The notes under the pieces were generated by a model. That model saw nothing but the letters and a program-made list of their open reading frames with translations. It was not told the origin of the DNA and made no database searches. The position numbers were made by a program, and so were the translations under genes. Positions 51,322-59,952 of a stretch of DNA of 64,000 nt are shown here, piece by piece. The stretch is from the NCBI RefSeq assembly GCF_003477885.1, contig NZ_QUEE01000008.1, positions 186,001 to 250,000 of the forward strand, in the 5' to 3' direction. Position 1 is the stretch's first letter. Each line of letters opens with the position of its first letter. This DNA comes from Lachnotalea sp. AF33-28 (GTDB lineage Bacteria > Bacillota > Clostridia > Lachnospirales > Lachnospiraceae).

Positions 51322-52396
51322 AGAAAGAAATATCCAGTCCGAATCCGGGCTGATCAAGCAGAGTGAAGCGGTCGTTCACTCTGGTGAATCCGCCGTTCAT
51401 GCCGGTCTGCTCATCCTCATAGAAGAGGAAACTGTCACAGTCGGCCTCGGTGATATTTTTCTTGGAAGCCACCAGGCTGACGCCTGCGGTGGTGGCCAGC
51501 TTGGTCTCCATCATGCAGCCCACCATGCAGGTGACGCCGTAAGCTTCGGCGATGGAGTTGATCTGGCTTGCGCGGAAGAGGCCGCCGCACTTCATCAGCT
51601 TGATATTCAGTATATCCGCACAGCCGTACTTGCAGGCTCTGGCGGCATCGATGTGATTGTGAATGGACTCATCCAGCATCACTTTGATGCCGTTTACTTT
51701 GCTTCTTATGTAGGCGGAACCGTCAAAATCCCAATGAGGAAGGCACTGCTCCACAGCCTCGATGCCATACTGACGAAATTCTGTCAGAGCATAGACCGCA
51801 TCGGCCACATCGTATCCCTGATTGGCATCTACGCGCAGGCGGATATCGGGGCCTACCGCTTCACGGATCAGCTTCATGGCCCGGACATCTTCCTTCACAT
51901 TGATGCCGGCCTTGATCTTTAAGATATGGAAGCCGTCTTCCTCCACATGTCTCTTTGCTTCCGCCGCCATCTTCTCCGGAGCGTTGATGCCGATCGTGAT
52001 ATCGTTCTGAACGCTGTTAGAATAGCCGCCCAGCACCTTATAGACGGGCTGTCCCATCAGTTTTCCCTTGATGTCATACATGGCCAGGTCCACCGCACAT
52101 TTTGCGGAGCCGTTGCCCAGGATGCAGCCGTCCATCAGGCTGTGGATGGCTTCGATATCCAGAGGGTCCATACCGATTAAGCCGGGCTTTAACATATTGA
52201 GCACACTGACCACGCTGTCAGAAGTTTCACCGGTTACGAATGCGATCGGAGCCGCTTCGCCGTAGCCGTCAATTCCCATATCCGTGGATACCTTAATCAG
52301 AATATTTTCCGAATAGCTGATTTCTGCGAATGCTACGCGGAAGGGCTCTGTCAGGTTGATCCGCACCTTTTCTATTTTGATGTCTGTGATCTTCAT
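51320..52396 (-). CDS. Enolase-superfamily dipeptide epimerase-like enzyme
   Basis: 358 residues of the muconate-lactonizing/mandelate racemase group. Seen: KIKAGINVKEDV (catalytic Lys in KxK), LRVDANQGYDVADAV (first metal Asp), EQCLPHWD (Glu), MLDESIHN (Asp/Glu) and LNIKLMKCGGL (second Lys); the DES and KxK pattern is that of L-Ala-D/L-Glu-type epimerases (YkfB/AE epimerase). Start ATG 52396 with AGGTGGG. It racemises an amino acid in a dipeptide in the cytoplasm; neighbouring importer and peptidases support a dipeptide substrate, such as one released from murein (inference). Confidence 0.85.
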   Translation of the reverse strand: MKITDIKIEKVRINLTEPFRVAFAEISYSENILIKVSTDMGIDGYGEAAPIAFVTGETSDSVVSVLNMLKPGLIGMDPLDIEAIHSLMDGCILGNGSAKCAVDLAMYDIKGKLMGQPVYKVLGGYSNSVQNDITIGINAPEKMAAEAKRHVEEDGFHILKIKAGINVKEDVRAMKLIREAVGPDIRLRVDANQGYDVADAVYALTEFRQYGIEAVEQCLPHWDFDGSAYIRSKVNGIKVMLDESIHNHIDAARACKYGCADILNIKLMKCGGLFRASQINSIAEAYGVTCMVGCMMETKLATTAGVSLVASKKNITEADCDSFLFYEDEQTGMNGGFTRVNDRFTLLDQPGFGLDISF

Positions 52397-52516
52397 TGAT
52401 TTTCCCACCTGTCCTTCTTGATATTCGTGCCGCGGCAGCCGGAAAGAACCGCCGGGTATATAATGATATTATACTATTAAAGAGAAAGGCCGGCTATTGA
52501 TTTTTTTTCATGATGG

Positions 52517-53251
52517 TCATTCCGCGCGGCCTGCACTGCTGCAATTTAAAGCAGCCGCGCGTATAAATGCCTGAAAGATGGCGGCGGAATCCGCGTCATG
52601 CTTCCACAGCCCCTCCGGATGCCACTGCACGCCCAGTATAAACTTTTTGCCCGGCATGCTGATGGCCTCGATCAGTCTGTCCTGCGCATATGCGTCAGCC
52701 TGAAAACCTTTCCCCAGCGCGCGGACGGCCTGGTGGTGGTGGCTGTTGACCGCTATCCTGTCTTTCTTTAGGATATCCCAAAGCAGGGTGCCTGCCTGCG
52801 GGCAGATATGGTGGGATGCGACACTGCTTTTGGATGCCTGGCTGTGCTGCTGGGTGGTGGAATACTGGGAGCAAATGTCCTGGTAGATATCCCCTCCCAT
52901 GGCGATATTCATCACCTGGATGCCGCGGCAGATCCCCAGCACTGGTTTGTCAGCCTTTACAAGCTCAGGAAACAGCCGCAGTTCCAGATCGTCCCGCAGA
53001 GAAGATACGGCGCCGCATCCGGCTCGGGTCTCTTCACCGAAGATCAGAGGGTTTACATCTGGGCCGCCGGTGAACAGAAAACCGTCAAAGAGTCCTGCGA
53101 CAGCTTGCAGTTCCTCATCCGACAGCGTTAACGGAAGTATGACGGGGGTGCCCCCGGCCGCGCTCACTGCATCCGTATAGGTGGGATTCATCCGAAGAAA
53201 ATCGCCCTCCAGATCATAGGATGGTGTGAGGGCTATGATTGGTTTTTTCAT
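52517..53251 (-). CDS. Class I glutamine amidotransferase-like gamma-glutamyl hydrolase (peptidase C26)
   Basis: 244 residues: nucleophile in PVLGICRGIQVMNIAMGG (Cys), FTGGPDVNPLIFGE oxyanion region, and FILGVQWHPEGLW (His/Glu). Resembles PuuD and other gamma-glutamyl-gamma-aminobutyrate hydrolases that cut gamma-glutamyl bonds. It lies next to the dipeptide epimerase on the same strand with a 120-bp gap. A gamma-glutamyl hydrolase fits well with an Ala-Glu epimerase in handling wall-peptide fragments. Confidence 0.87.
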   Translation of the reverse strand: MKKPIIALTPSYDLEGDFLRMNPTYTDAVSAAGGTPVILPLTLSDEELQAVAGLFDGFLFTGGPDVNPLIFGEETRAGCGAVSSLRDDLELRLFPELVKADKPVLGICRGIQVMNIAMGGDIYQDICSQYSTTQQHSQASKSSVASHHICPQAGTLLWDILKKDRIAVNSHHHQAVRALGKGFQADAYAQDRLIEAISMPGKKFILGVQWHPEGLWKHDADSAAIFQAFIRAAALNCSSAGRAE

Positions 53252-53296
53252 ATAAGTTTGCCTCCTTGGGATCTGAATCAGTCTGATGATATGGAA

Positions 53297-53338
53297 ACTG
53301 CCGCACAGGAAATCAAGATGATCACACGGTGCGGCAGT
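53297..53338 (-). terminator. Stem-loop between glycosyltransferase and hydrolase genes
   Basis: ACTGCCGCAC / GTGCGGCAGT, 10-bp perfect arms with a 22-bp loop and a weak T tail, just after the glycosyltransferase stop. Confidence 0.6.
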
Positions 53339-53341
53339 GCC

Positions 53342-54367
53342 TTAATTAAATCCGTACAGTTTCTGTGCCAGCATATACCCCCAGCTCACGATCCGGCGCC
53401 CAGCCTTTCCGGGCAGATGCAGCGCGATTCCCAGAGGTGAATGCATGAATTTTTTGTAGACCGCAGGATTCTTCTTTTTCAGATAGTTCCATACAGCGTC
53501 CTTCTTTACCAGATTCTCCTCCAGGCCGGAGCGGATGCAGAGCACTGAGGAGATGGTGGTAATGATGTTGAGATAGCTTAACATATAGTGGTCCAGCTTG
53601 TCGGAGCCAATGTCCCCGGCGGACTGCGTATAGCAGTCGATCATCAGCCGGTTGACCTTTAACTGCTGATCTATGCGGGAGATCATAACCTTTTCGTTAA
53701 CGGATTGGTCCTCTCTGCCGATAAAATAGTGGTAGAAGTCCACATCCAGATAATACATGTTTTTCACATAAGGAAACGGCTGGAATACGAAAATATTATC
53801 CACATAAAAAGTATGTTTGGGAAGCTGCAGCCCGCAGTCGCGCAACAGCTGTGTGCGGTAGATCACGGAATGCATGAGGATGTATTTGCCGATGGGGAAC
53901 TTATGGATCTCATCCCAGGTAAACAGGCGTCCTGCCGGCAGCAGCCTGCGGTACTGCATTACCATCTTATTGGTAACGCCCTGTTTATCGTATACATAGT
54001 TGGAGAGCAGCATATCCAGCTCCCAGCCCTCATTTATGCTGTCGCGCATCACATCCAGAAGGCGCAGATAAGCGTCTTCATCCACCCAGTCGTCGCTGTC
54101 CACCACTTTGAAATAAACCCCGGACGCATTTGCGAGACCGGTATTCACCGCACCGCCGTGGCCGGCATTTTCCTGATGAATCGCACGGACGATGGAGGGA
54201 TAGTTTTCTGCATAGCTGTCGGCTATTTTTGCGGTATTGTCCTTTGCGGAGCCGTCATCGACGATCAGGATTTCCACTTCCTCCCCTCCGGCAAGCAGAG
54301 ACTGGATGCAGTGCTCCATATAGTCTGCGGAATTGTAACACGGAATCGCTACGGATAGTAATTTCAC
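53342..54367 (-). CDS. Family 2 glycosyltransferase
   Basis: 341 residues. GT-A fold with SVAIPCYNSADYMEHCIQSL, EILIVDDGSAKDNTAKIA, GHGGAVNTGLANASG and KVVDSDDWVDEDAYLRLL (DxD). It transfers a sugar to a surface polysaccharide, lipid or teichoic-type polymer. The C-terminal 130 residues are variable, with a basic patch (LPGKAGRRIVSW) that may attach to the membrane. Single-gene unit; acceptor unknown. Confidence 0.9.
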   Translation of the reverse strand: MKLLSVAIPCYNSADYMEHCIQSLLAGGEEVEILIVDDGSAKDNTAKIADSYAENYPSIVRAIHQENAGHGGAVNTGLANASGVYFKVVDSDDWVDEDAYLRLLDVMRDSINEGWELDMLLSNYVYDKQGVTNKMVMQYRRLLPAGRLFTWDEIHKFPIGKYILMHSVIYRTQLLRDCGLQLPKHTFYVDNIFVFQPFPYVKNMYYLDVDFYHYFIGREDQSVNEKVMISRIDQQLKVNRLMIDCYTQSAGDIGSDKLDHYMLSYLNIITTISSVLCIRSGLEENLVKKDAVWNYLKKKNPAVYKKFMHSPLGIALHLPGKAGRRIVSWGYMLAQKLYGFN

Positions 54368-54495
54368 AATCTTCCTCCTATAATATATGACATCATGTTA
54401 TTTATATGCTGCCACCGACCGTCAGATCGATGAGCGCTATATGCCTATGTTAGCCATTATATAGCTTTTGGCAGGGGCTTTCAAGGCGGCAATTC

Positions 54496-55296
54496 TTAAA
54501 TATTTTTGACTTTCAGCTGCAACTGTGTGAGGTATTCCGCCCGGTTGCCGGTGGTATGGATGTCCACCCAGACAAGCTCCAGCAGATCCCCATCCGCTTT
54601 TAGGCGGGCTTCTTCCAGATAAGAGAGCAGCAGAGGGATGCATCTGGCGTTGCCATCCGTGTAATCCCCCCGGTATGCGATTGCCAGATAATTGCCCTCC
54701 GGCAGCAGCTCATCGCCGTCGGGATGCATGGCGAATACGCTGTGATAGTGATGCAGGTGATGGTTCCGGACATTTTCCATCGTGATCATGGAGCCGATCT
54801 GCCGGTTTCCGATGAAATAAAAAGTACCGGGATGCGCTTCCTGCAGCCTGCGCACCAGAAAATCCATATCCGCGTCCCTGGAAAAGGGTTCGTGCAGGCA
54901 GAAACAGGGGCGCGCAGGCATACGCAGCATCTGTACCTGATCCAGGGGCAGCGTCTTCGCGTCGCGGAAGGTGGTGAGGCGCCTGGTTACGCTGTCTCTG
55001 CAGTCCTTAAGAAATGCTTCCTGACGGCGGATATATTCGAGCTCTTTTTCCAGTATTTCTATGGTGCTGTCCACATTCCTGTTTTTGAAATAGGCGGCGA
55101 TGTCCTCCATCGGGAAATCCAGCTGCCGCAATTCCCGGATCACATTGAGCTTCCAGGTATCGGAGGTGGTATAGAGCCTGTATCCGTTATCCGCTCTTTG
55201 CGGAGTGAGGATGCCAAGCTCCTCATAATAGCGGATGGTATGGGGGGATAGATGATAGAGCGCGGCGATCTCGCCGATGGAGTAGAATTCTTTCAT
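54496..55296 (-). CDS. MerR-family regulator with GyrI-like effector domain
   Basis: 266 residues. N-terminal MerR helix-turn-helix (MKEFYSIGEIAALYHLSPHT, IRYYEELGILTPQR, NGYRLYTTSD), a coiled-coil dimer helix around residues 80-118, then a C-terminal GyrI/BmrR-like region for binding drugs. ATG 55296 with AAAGGTTGAAA is chosen over a TTG two codons upstream. It faces away from the MATE pump gene; the shared spacer contains a MerR-type promoter pointing to the pump, so it should induce the pump when it binds a toxic compound. Confidence 0.88.
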   Translation of the reverse strand: MKEFYSIGEIAALYHLSPHTIRYYEELGILTPQRADNGYRLYTTSDTWKLNVIRELRQLDFPMEDIAAYFKNRNVDSTIEILEKELEYIRRQEAFLKDCRDSVTRRLTTFRDAKTLPLDQVQMLRMPARPCFCLHEPFSRDADMDFLVRRLQEAHPGTFYFIGNRQIGSMITMENVRNHHLHHYHSVFAMHPDGDELLPEGNYLAIAYRGDYTDGNARCIPLLLSYLEEARLKADGDLLELVWVDIHTTGNRAEYLTQLQLKVKNI

Positions 55297-55330
55297 TTTC
55301 AACCTTTCTTCTCTGGAAGGTCAGAGTATT

Positions 55331-55356
55331 GCTGCTTTATCGGCAGCCGTGAATAG
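55331..55356. repeat. Right-end fragment of the long palindromic repeat (copy E)
   Basis: GCTGCTTTATCGGCAGCCGT followed by GAATAG matches the right end of copies A and C. Only this end is present. Confidence 0.5.
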
Positions 55357-55389
55357 AAATCATCAAACGGGACATCAAATAAAAAAGAC

Positions 55390-55420
55390 TTGACTTTACC
55401 ACCATGGTAAGGTTTAAAAT
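55390..55420 (+). promoter_or_regulatory. MerR-type promoter of the MATE pump
   Basis: TTGACT and TAAAAT are separated by 19 bp instead of 17, and the spacer holds the dyad TTACCACCATGGTAA. This over-long spacer with a central dyad is the signature of MerR-activated promoters, where the bound regulator twists the DNA. Confidence 0.85.
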
Positions 55421-55550
55421 GATAAATGTCAAGAGGAAAAGTTTTTCCAGTGCGTTTTTTGGCGCCGCAGCGTAAGAACCGCTGCGGGATCCATGATTGT
55501 GTTCATTTGAAAAAGCGTAGTGGAAAGGCTTCGAATGGAGGGAAAGCATT

Positions 55551-56909
55551 ATGAAGCAAAGTAAAAGTTTAAAAAAAGATCTGATACGTTATGTGATTCC
55601 CACGGTGATGTCACTGTGGGTGTTCACCCTGTATTCCATGGTGGACGGTATTTTCGTGGCCCGCGGTGCCGGTGAGCTGGCATTGGCCTCGGTAAATATC
55701 TCCATACCGTATATTAATTTTATCTTCGCCCTGTCGCTGATTTTTTCAGTGGGGGCTTCCACGATGATTTCCATCTCCTTCGGGCGTGGGGATAAGGAGA
55801 AGGCTAACCGTATATTTTCTATGAATACCATAGTGTTAGTCATTGCGGCGGTCACTATGGCGGTCCTGTCGCTGATCTTACTGCCGCAGCTGGCGAATTT
55901 TCTGGGAGCTACCGATGCCACCAGGGGCATGGTGATGGAGTATCTGCGTTATATCCTGCTTTTTTCGCCCTGTTATATTATTTCCTACTCATTTGAGATA
56001 CTGGTAAAGGTGGATGGCTATCCGCAGCTGGCCACCAAAACCGTGATCTTAGGCGCGCTGACCAACTGTGTGCTGGATTACCTGTTCGTAATCGTGTGGA
56101 AACAGGGGGTGGCCGGCGCAGCCATCGCTACGGGGCTGTCACAAATGCTGACGGTGCTGGTTTACCTGAAGCATTTTCTTGGTAAGAAGTCAAAGCTGTC
56201 TTTTGTAAAGTGCAGACCCAGGCTGTCCGTATATAGGAGCATGATTCCCCTGGGACTTTCCGACGGTTTTACGGAACTGTCCAGCGGAATCGTGATCTTT
56301 ATGTTTAACCATGTGGTGCTTTCCGTAGCCGGTGACCAGGGAGTGGCCTGCTATACCATCGCCGCTTATGTCAACTCCCTTGTGGTGATGACCATGGTGG
56401 GCGTATCCCAGGGCATGCAGCCACTGGTCGGCTTTCATTATGGCAAAGAGGACAGGAAGGCCTGCCGCAGCCTGTACCGCTATGCTTTGATCGCAGTGCT
56501 GCTTTTATCCGCAGCGTCCTTTGCGGTGGTGAATCTGTTTGCGGGAGGAATCGTGTCCCTGTTTCTGGAGGAGGGAAGCAGCCAGATCTTTGCAGAAGCC
56601 GTGGGGGCGGTGAAATTGTTCTCGTTCTCATTCCTTGTGGTGGGATACAACGTGGTAACCGCGGGTTACTATGCGGCTACGGAGCGGCCGACCCAGTCCC
56701 TGATCATATCCGTGGGCAGAGGCCTGGTGCTTTTGGCGGCCAGCCTGTTTCCGATGGCATATTTCTTCGGCATCAACGGGATCTGGCTCGCGACGCTGGT
56801 ATCGGAAAGCGCCTGCCTGCTGCTGGTATTTGCGGTTGGCAGGGTCAGCAGCAGAAGAAAAAATTTAAGAAACGCTCAAAACACTATTCCCCTGTCCCAA
56901 AACTCATGA
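55551..56909 (+). CDS. MATE-family multidrug/cation efflux pump
   Basis: 452 residues with 12 helices in two halves: FTLYSMVDGIFVARGAGELA, SIPYINFIFALSLIFSVGAS, ISISFGRGDKEKANRIF and, in the second half, IPLGLSDGFTELSSGIVIFM and GVSQGMQPLVGFHYG. Exports drugs or cationic toxins in exchange for Na+ or H+. Divergent from a MerR-type gene and placed under its promoter. GGAGGGAAAGCATT precedes the ATG. Confidence 0.92.
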   Translation: MKQSKSLKKDLIRYVIPTVMSLWVFTLYSMVDGIFVARGAGELALASVNISIPYINFIFALSLIFSVGASTMISISFGRGDKEKANRIFSMNTIVLVIAAVTMAVLSLILLPQLANFLGATDATRGMVMEYLRYILLFSPCYIISYSFEILVKVDGYPQLATKTVILGALTNCVLDYLFVIVWKQGVAGAAIATGLSQMLTVLVYLKHFLGKKSKLSFVKCRPRLSVYRSMIPLGLSDGFTELSSGIVIFMFNHVVLSVAGDQGVACYTIAAYVNSLVVMTMVGVSQGMQPLVGFHYGKEDRKACRSLYRYALIAVLLLSAASFAVVNLFAGGIVSLFLEEGSSQIFAEAVGAVKLFSFSFLVVGYNVVTAGYYAATERPTQSLIISVGRGLVLLAASLFPMAYFFGINGIWLATLVSESACLLLVFAVGRVSSRRKNLRNAQNTIPLSQNS

Positions 56910-57012
56910 TAGAATAGAGAATGATTAGTGTGCTGTTAGACTATTACGTAAGCGTGTCAGTACACTGGAAGCCCGAGGGCGGGATTCTTTATATTTATGG
57001 GAGGGAAAAAGT

Positions 57013-57891
57013 ATGCTGTATGGAGCATTGGAAGCGGGCGGCACGAAGATGGTGTGTGCGGTCGGCAAAGAAGACGGAACAATATTGGAGCAGGTATCCA
57101 TTCCAACCACCACTCCGGAAGAGACGCTGCCCAAGATTATCGAGTATTTTAAGGACAAGGATATCGCGTCACTCGGTGTGGCTGCGTTCGGTCCGGTGGA
57201 TGTCAATCCGACTTCCGAAACTTACGGATATATCCTGGATACACCGAAACTGCCATGGAGGAATTATAACCTGCTGGGAGCCCTTCGGGAGGGTCTGCAT
57301 CTTCCTATGGGACTGGATACCGATGTGAACGGGTCCTGCCTGGGGGAGATGACCTTTGGGTGTGCCAGGGGACTCGACAATGTGCTGTACCTTACTTTCG
57401 GCACGGGCGTCGGCGCCGGCATAGCCATCGGCGGACAGCTGCTGCATGGCATGCTGCATCCGGAGGCGGGGCATATACTCATGCCAAGACATCCGGAGGA
57501 TACTTATGAGGGTAAGTGCCCCTATCATAAGACCTGTCTGGAAGGCATGGCCGCAGGCCCCGCGATTGAAGCGCGCTGGGGGGATAAGGCTAAAAATCTG
57601 GCGGACCGTGACGAGGTATGGGAGATGGAGAGCTGGTATATCGCTCAGGCCCTTGTCAACTATATACTGACACTTTCTCCCAGAAAGATCATACTGGGCG
57701 GCGGCGTCATGCATCAGGAACAGCTGTTTCCTCTGATCCGCAGCAAGGTGACGGAATTTTTGAACGGCTACCTGAATACGAAGGAGTTAAAGGATATGGA
57801 CAGTTACATCGTTCCCAGCAGCCTGCACGACGATCAGGGGATTATGGGATGCGTGGAGCTGGCTAAGAGGGCACTGACGGTTTCTGCCTGA
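57013..57891 (+). CDS. ROK-family fructokinase
   Basis: 292 residues. ROK motifs: GALEAGGTKMVCAVG (phosphate 1), GLDTDVNGSCLGE, TFGTGVGAGIAIGGQLLHG, and the zinc site HPEAGHILM with GKCPYHKTCLEGMAAGPAIE. The pattern LGVAAFGPVDVNPTSETYGY fits bacterial fructokinases (ScrK/GmuE group), which phosphorylate fructose at C6; a few relatives act on mannose. Transcribed alone behind the pump gene. GGGAGGG precedes ATG 57013. Confidence 0.9.
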   Translation: MLYGALEAGGTKMVCAVGKEDGTILEQVSIPTTTPEETLPKIIEYFKDKDIASLGVAAFGPVDVNPTSETYGYILDTPKLPWRNYNLLGALREGLHLPMGLDTDVNGSCLGEMTFGCARGLDNVLYLTFGTGVGAGIAIGGQLLHGMLHPEAGHILMPRHPEDTYEGKCPYHKTCLEGMAAGPAIEARWGDKAKNLADRDEVWEMESWYIAQALVNYILTLSPRKIILGGGVMHQEQLFPLIRSKVTEFLNGYLNTKELKDMDSYIVPSSLHDDQGIMGCVELAKRALTVSA

Positions 57892-57918
57892 AAATTGAAT
57901 GATAGGGTTGAGTTTATC

Positions 57919-57958
57919 GGCTGCCGAACAGCTTTTTGATTTTTGCTGTTCGGCAGCC
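57919..57958. terminator. Hairpin behind the fructokinase gene
   Basis: GGCTGCCGAACAGC / GCTGTTCGGCAGCC, perfect 14-bp arms with a T-rich loop. It may end the fructokinase transcript, and shares TTTATCGGCTGCCG with the palindromic repeat family. Confidence 0.6.
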
Positions 57959-57976
57959 GTGAATGGTTTTTAATGT

Positions 57977-58092
57977 GTTACTATTTACAATTGCCGTAAA
58001 CGTCCCGCGCATAGCGGGGCAGAGTATAGTCCCCATAGGGACGCGCTCTCGCTCCGTGAAGCGCTGCTTTACCGCCAACCGTGAATAGCAAC
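57977..58092. repeat. Long palindromic repeat, copy C (shortened)
   Basis: Ends GTTACTATTTAC / GTGAATAGCAAC. The left half (CATAGGGACGCGCTCTCGCT, CCGTGAAGCG) matches copy A, then jumps directly to the right end (CTGCTTTACCGCC); the second arm is missing, so the hairpin cannot form fully. Confidence 0.8.
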
Positions 58093-58486
58093 ACATCCGA
58101 TGAATCCGATGAAAATTTACTGCGGATAATTCAAAATGTGCGGATAATTCAAAATGCCGCTTGCCGTATAAACAAAAGTATGATAACATAAGTTCCATCA
58201 GTACAATAAGATTTTTCATTTCTTTTCAGGAGCATTCTCCTGGACCGCGCGGCAGTTTCGGCCGCTTGATTCCCATTTAATTTGCAGCGATACAAGGGAT
58301 TATTCTGCTCTTTTGGAGCCTTTTTCCCTGTATTAAGGCGCTCATCATGCGCAAAAAACTTCGGCCTTTGGCGGATGAAATTGGGAGGATTGATAATGAT
58401 AAAAATATAGGTAGTGAATCAGCAGTTTTATCGGCTGCCCCTTGCTTCGCGCTCACAATTCATGTAAAATAAAGGAGAGATAACAG
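58093..58486. other. Intergenic region before the Rpn-type gene
   Basis: About 390 bp. Contains a direct duplication of GCGGATAATTCAAAATG (around 58122-58156), a T-rich hairpin region and another TTTATCGGCTGCC fragment near 58427. No gene supported. AAAGGAGAGATAACAG at the right end is the ribosome site of the next gene. Confidence 0.45.
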
Positions 58487-59395
58487 ATGACTACAGTAAA
58501 CAGAAAGTACAAAGACCGGTTATTCCGCATGGTATTCAGCAGCGGGGAGGCGCTGCTTGCGCTTTATAACGCCGTTTCCGGAAACAGCTGCACGGATCCG
58601 GATGAAATTGAGATTGTCACGCTGGACGATGTGATCTACATGGGCATGAAAAACGATGCCGCTTTTCTGATTGATGACATATTAAACCTGTATGAGCACC
58701 AGAGCACTAAAAATCCCAACATGCCTCTTCGGGGAGTGCTGTATATGGCCAATGAATACCGCCGGTATCTTGAAGAGTACAGGCTGAATATTTACGGCAG
58801 CAGCCTGATCCGGTTGCCGCTGCCGCAGTACTATGTCTTTTACAACGGGCGCGAAGAGGAACCGGACCGAACGGAACTTAAGATCTCGGATGCCTATTCG
58901 AAGAAATATTCGCAGCTTACGCCGTGTCTGGAATTTAAGGCTGTGATGCTCAATATCAATATTGGGCACAATCAGGAGTTGATGGAACACTGCCAAAAAC
59001 TGAAAGAATATGCACAGTTTGTCGGAGAAGTGAGAAAGAGACTCGATAGGGGAGCGCGTTTGGAAGAAGCGGCAGATGAAGCCATAACCCATTGCATCAA
59101 AGAGGGGATTCTCGCGGAATTTCTGATCGCCCATAGAGCGGAGGTGAATGAAGTGATTCTTACTGAATATGATGAACAGTTTCATATAGCCAGTGAAAAG
59201 GAGCTTAGCAGACAAGAGGGATTAGAGCAGGGATTAAATCAAGGGTTAGAGCAAGGAATAAAGGCTCTGATCGAAGCCTATGCAGAGTTAGGTATTCCGA
59301 GGAACAAAATAGTTGCAAAGCTGGAAGAAAAATTTTCACTTTCACAGGAAGCGTCTGAAGAGTATGTGGAAAAGTGGTTTTTGCCGGCCAAGTAA
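58487..59395 (+). CDS. Rpn-family recombination-promoting nuclease/putative transposase
   Basis: 302 residues. Rpn/YhgA-like proteins are PD-(D/E)XK nucleases that nick DNA and promote RecA-independent recombination. Seen: start NRKYKDRLFRMVFSS, FLIDDILNLYEHQSTKNPNM with the family's E-x-Q catalytic pair (EHQS), and YYVFYNGREEEPDR. Near the C-terminus is a short repeat, EQGLNQGLEQG, a low-complexity linker found widely in this family and prone to length change, followed by a helical tail. No transposon ends were found nearby. Confidence 0.85.
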   Translation: MTTVNRKYKDRLFRMVFSSGEALLALYNAVSGNSCTDPDEIEIVTLDDVIYMGMKNDAAFLIDDILNLYEHQSTKNPNMPLRGVLYMANEYRRYLEEYRLNIYGSSLIRLPLPQYYVFYNGREEEPDRTELKISDAYSKKYSQLTPCLEFKAVMLNINIGHNQELMEHCQKLKEYAQFVGEVRKRLDRGARLEEAADEAITHCIKEGILAEFLIAHRAEVNEVILTEYDEQFHIASEKELSRQEGLEQGLNQGLEQGIKALIEAYAELGIPRNKIVAKLEEKFSLSQEASEEYVEKWFLPAK

Positions 59396-59559
59396 CTTAT
59401 AAAGGGCTCAGACTGATCTCGTGAGGGTATCAGCCTGGGCTCGTATTTTTCCAGGGTATCAGCACCATGCTGAAATGCAAATGCTCTATTGGGATTTTGC
59501 TGCTTAATGCCTTGCACAGAATTGTTAGCATGATTTAATGCTGTAATCCAGTAGGAGAC

Positions 59560-59609
59560 TTGACATATTTAGATGATCTAGGTATAATATACTTAGATCA
59601 TCTAAATAT
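59560..59609 (+). promoter_or_regulatory. Consensus promoter inside a PadR-type operator
   Basis: TTGACA, 17-bp spacer, TATAAT (59583-59588), a perfect consensus. A palindrome with 16-bp perfect arms, ATATTTAGATGATCTA (59565-59580) and its complement (59594-59609), covers the spacer and the region behind the -10 box. Binding would shut the promoter; the PadR gene follows 19 bp later, so autorepression is expected. Confidence 0.88.
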
Positions 59610-59628
59610 ATAAGCTTGGAGGAGAGAT

Positions 59629-59949
59629 ATGTATAAAGAGGTTACTAATAATATGACTGCTCTTCTGGTAATGAGCATTATTGCGAAGGAAGATTTGTAC
59701 GGATATGAAATTATAAAACGCCTGTCTGAGAAAAGTGAAAATGTTTTTGAGTTTAAAGAAGGAACGCTATATCCGGTGTTATACAAATTAGAACAACAGG
59801 GATTTGTAGGCAGTTATGAAAAAGTGGCTGAAAATGGGAAGAAAAGAAAATATTACAGCTTGTTAAAGAAGGGCAGAAAGGAACTGGAGTCCCAAAAATC
59901 AAAGTGGCTGACTTATGAAAACGCGGTTAAAAGGATTGTGGAGGGCTAG
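59629..59949 (+). CDS. PadR-family transcriptional regulator
   Basis: 106 residues, the short PadR subtype. Winged helix: NNMTALLVMSIIAKEDLYGY, EIIKRLSEKSENVFEFKEGT, LYPVLYKLEQQGFVGSYEK and KRKYYSLLKKGRKELE. TTGGAGGAGAGAT precedes the ATG. The following membrane-protein gene begins 3 bp after its stop. AT-rich codons compared with genes to the left suggest later acquisition of this segment. It most likely represses its own strong promoter. Confidence 0.92.
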   Translation: MYKEVTNNMTALLVMSIIAKEDLYGYEIIKRLSEKSENVFEFKEGTLYPVLYKLEQQGFVGSYEKVAENGKKRKYYSLLKKGRKELESQKSKWLTYENAVKRIVEG

Positions 59950-59952
59950 TGC

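Noticed and set aside
58487..59395. Insertion sequence carrying the Rpn-type gene
   Set aside because: No terminal inverted repeats or target duplication could be found around the gene; the putative transposase name reflects the family label only.
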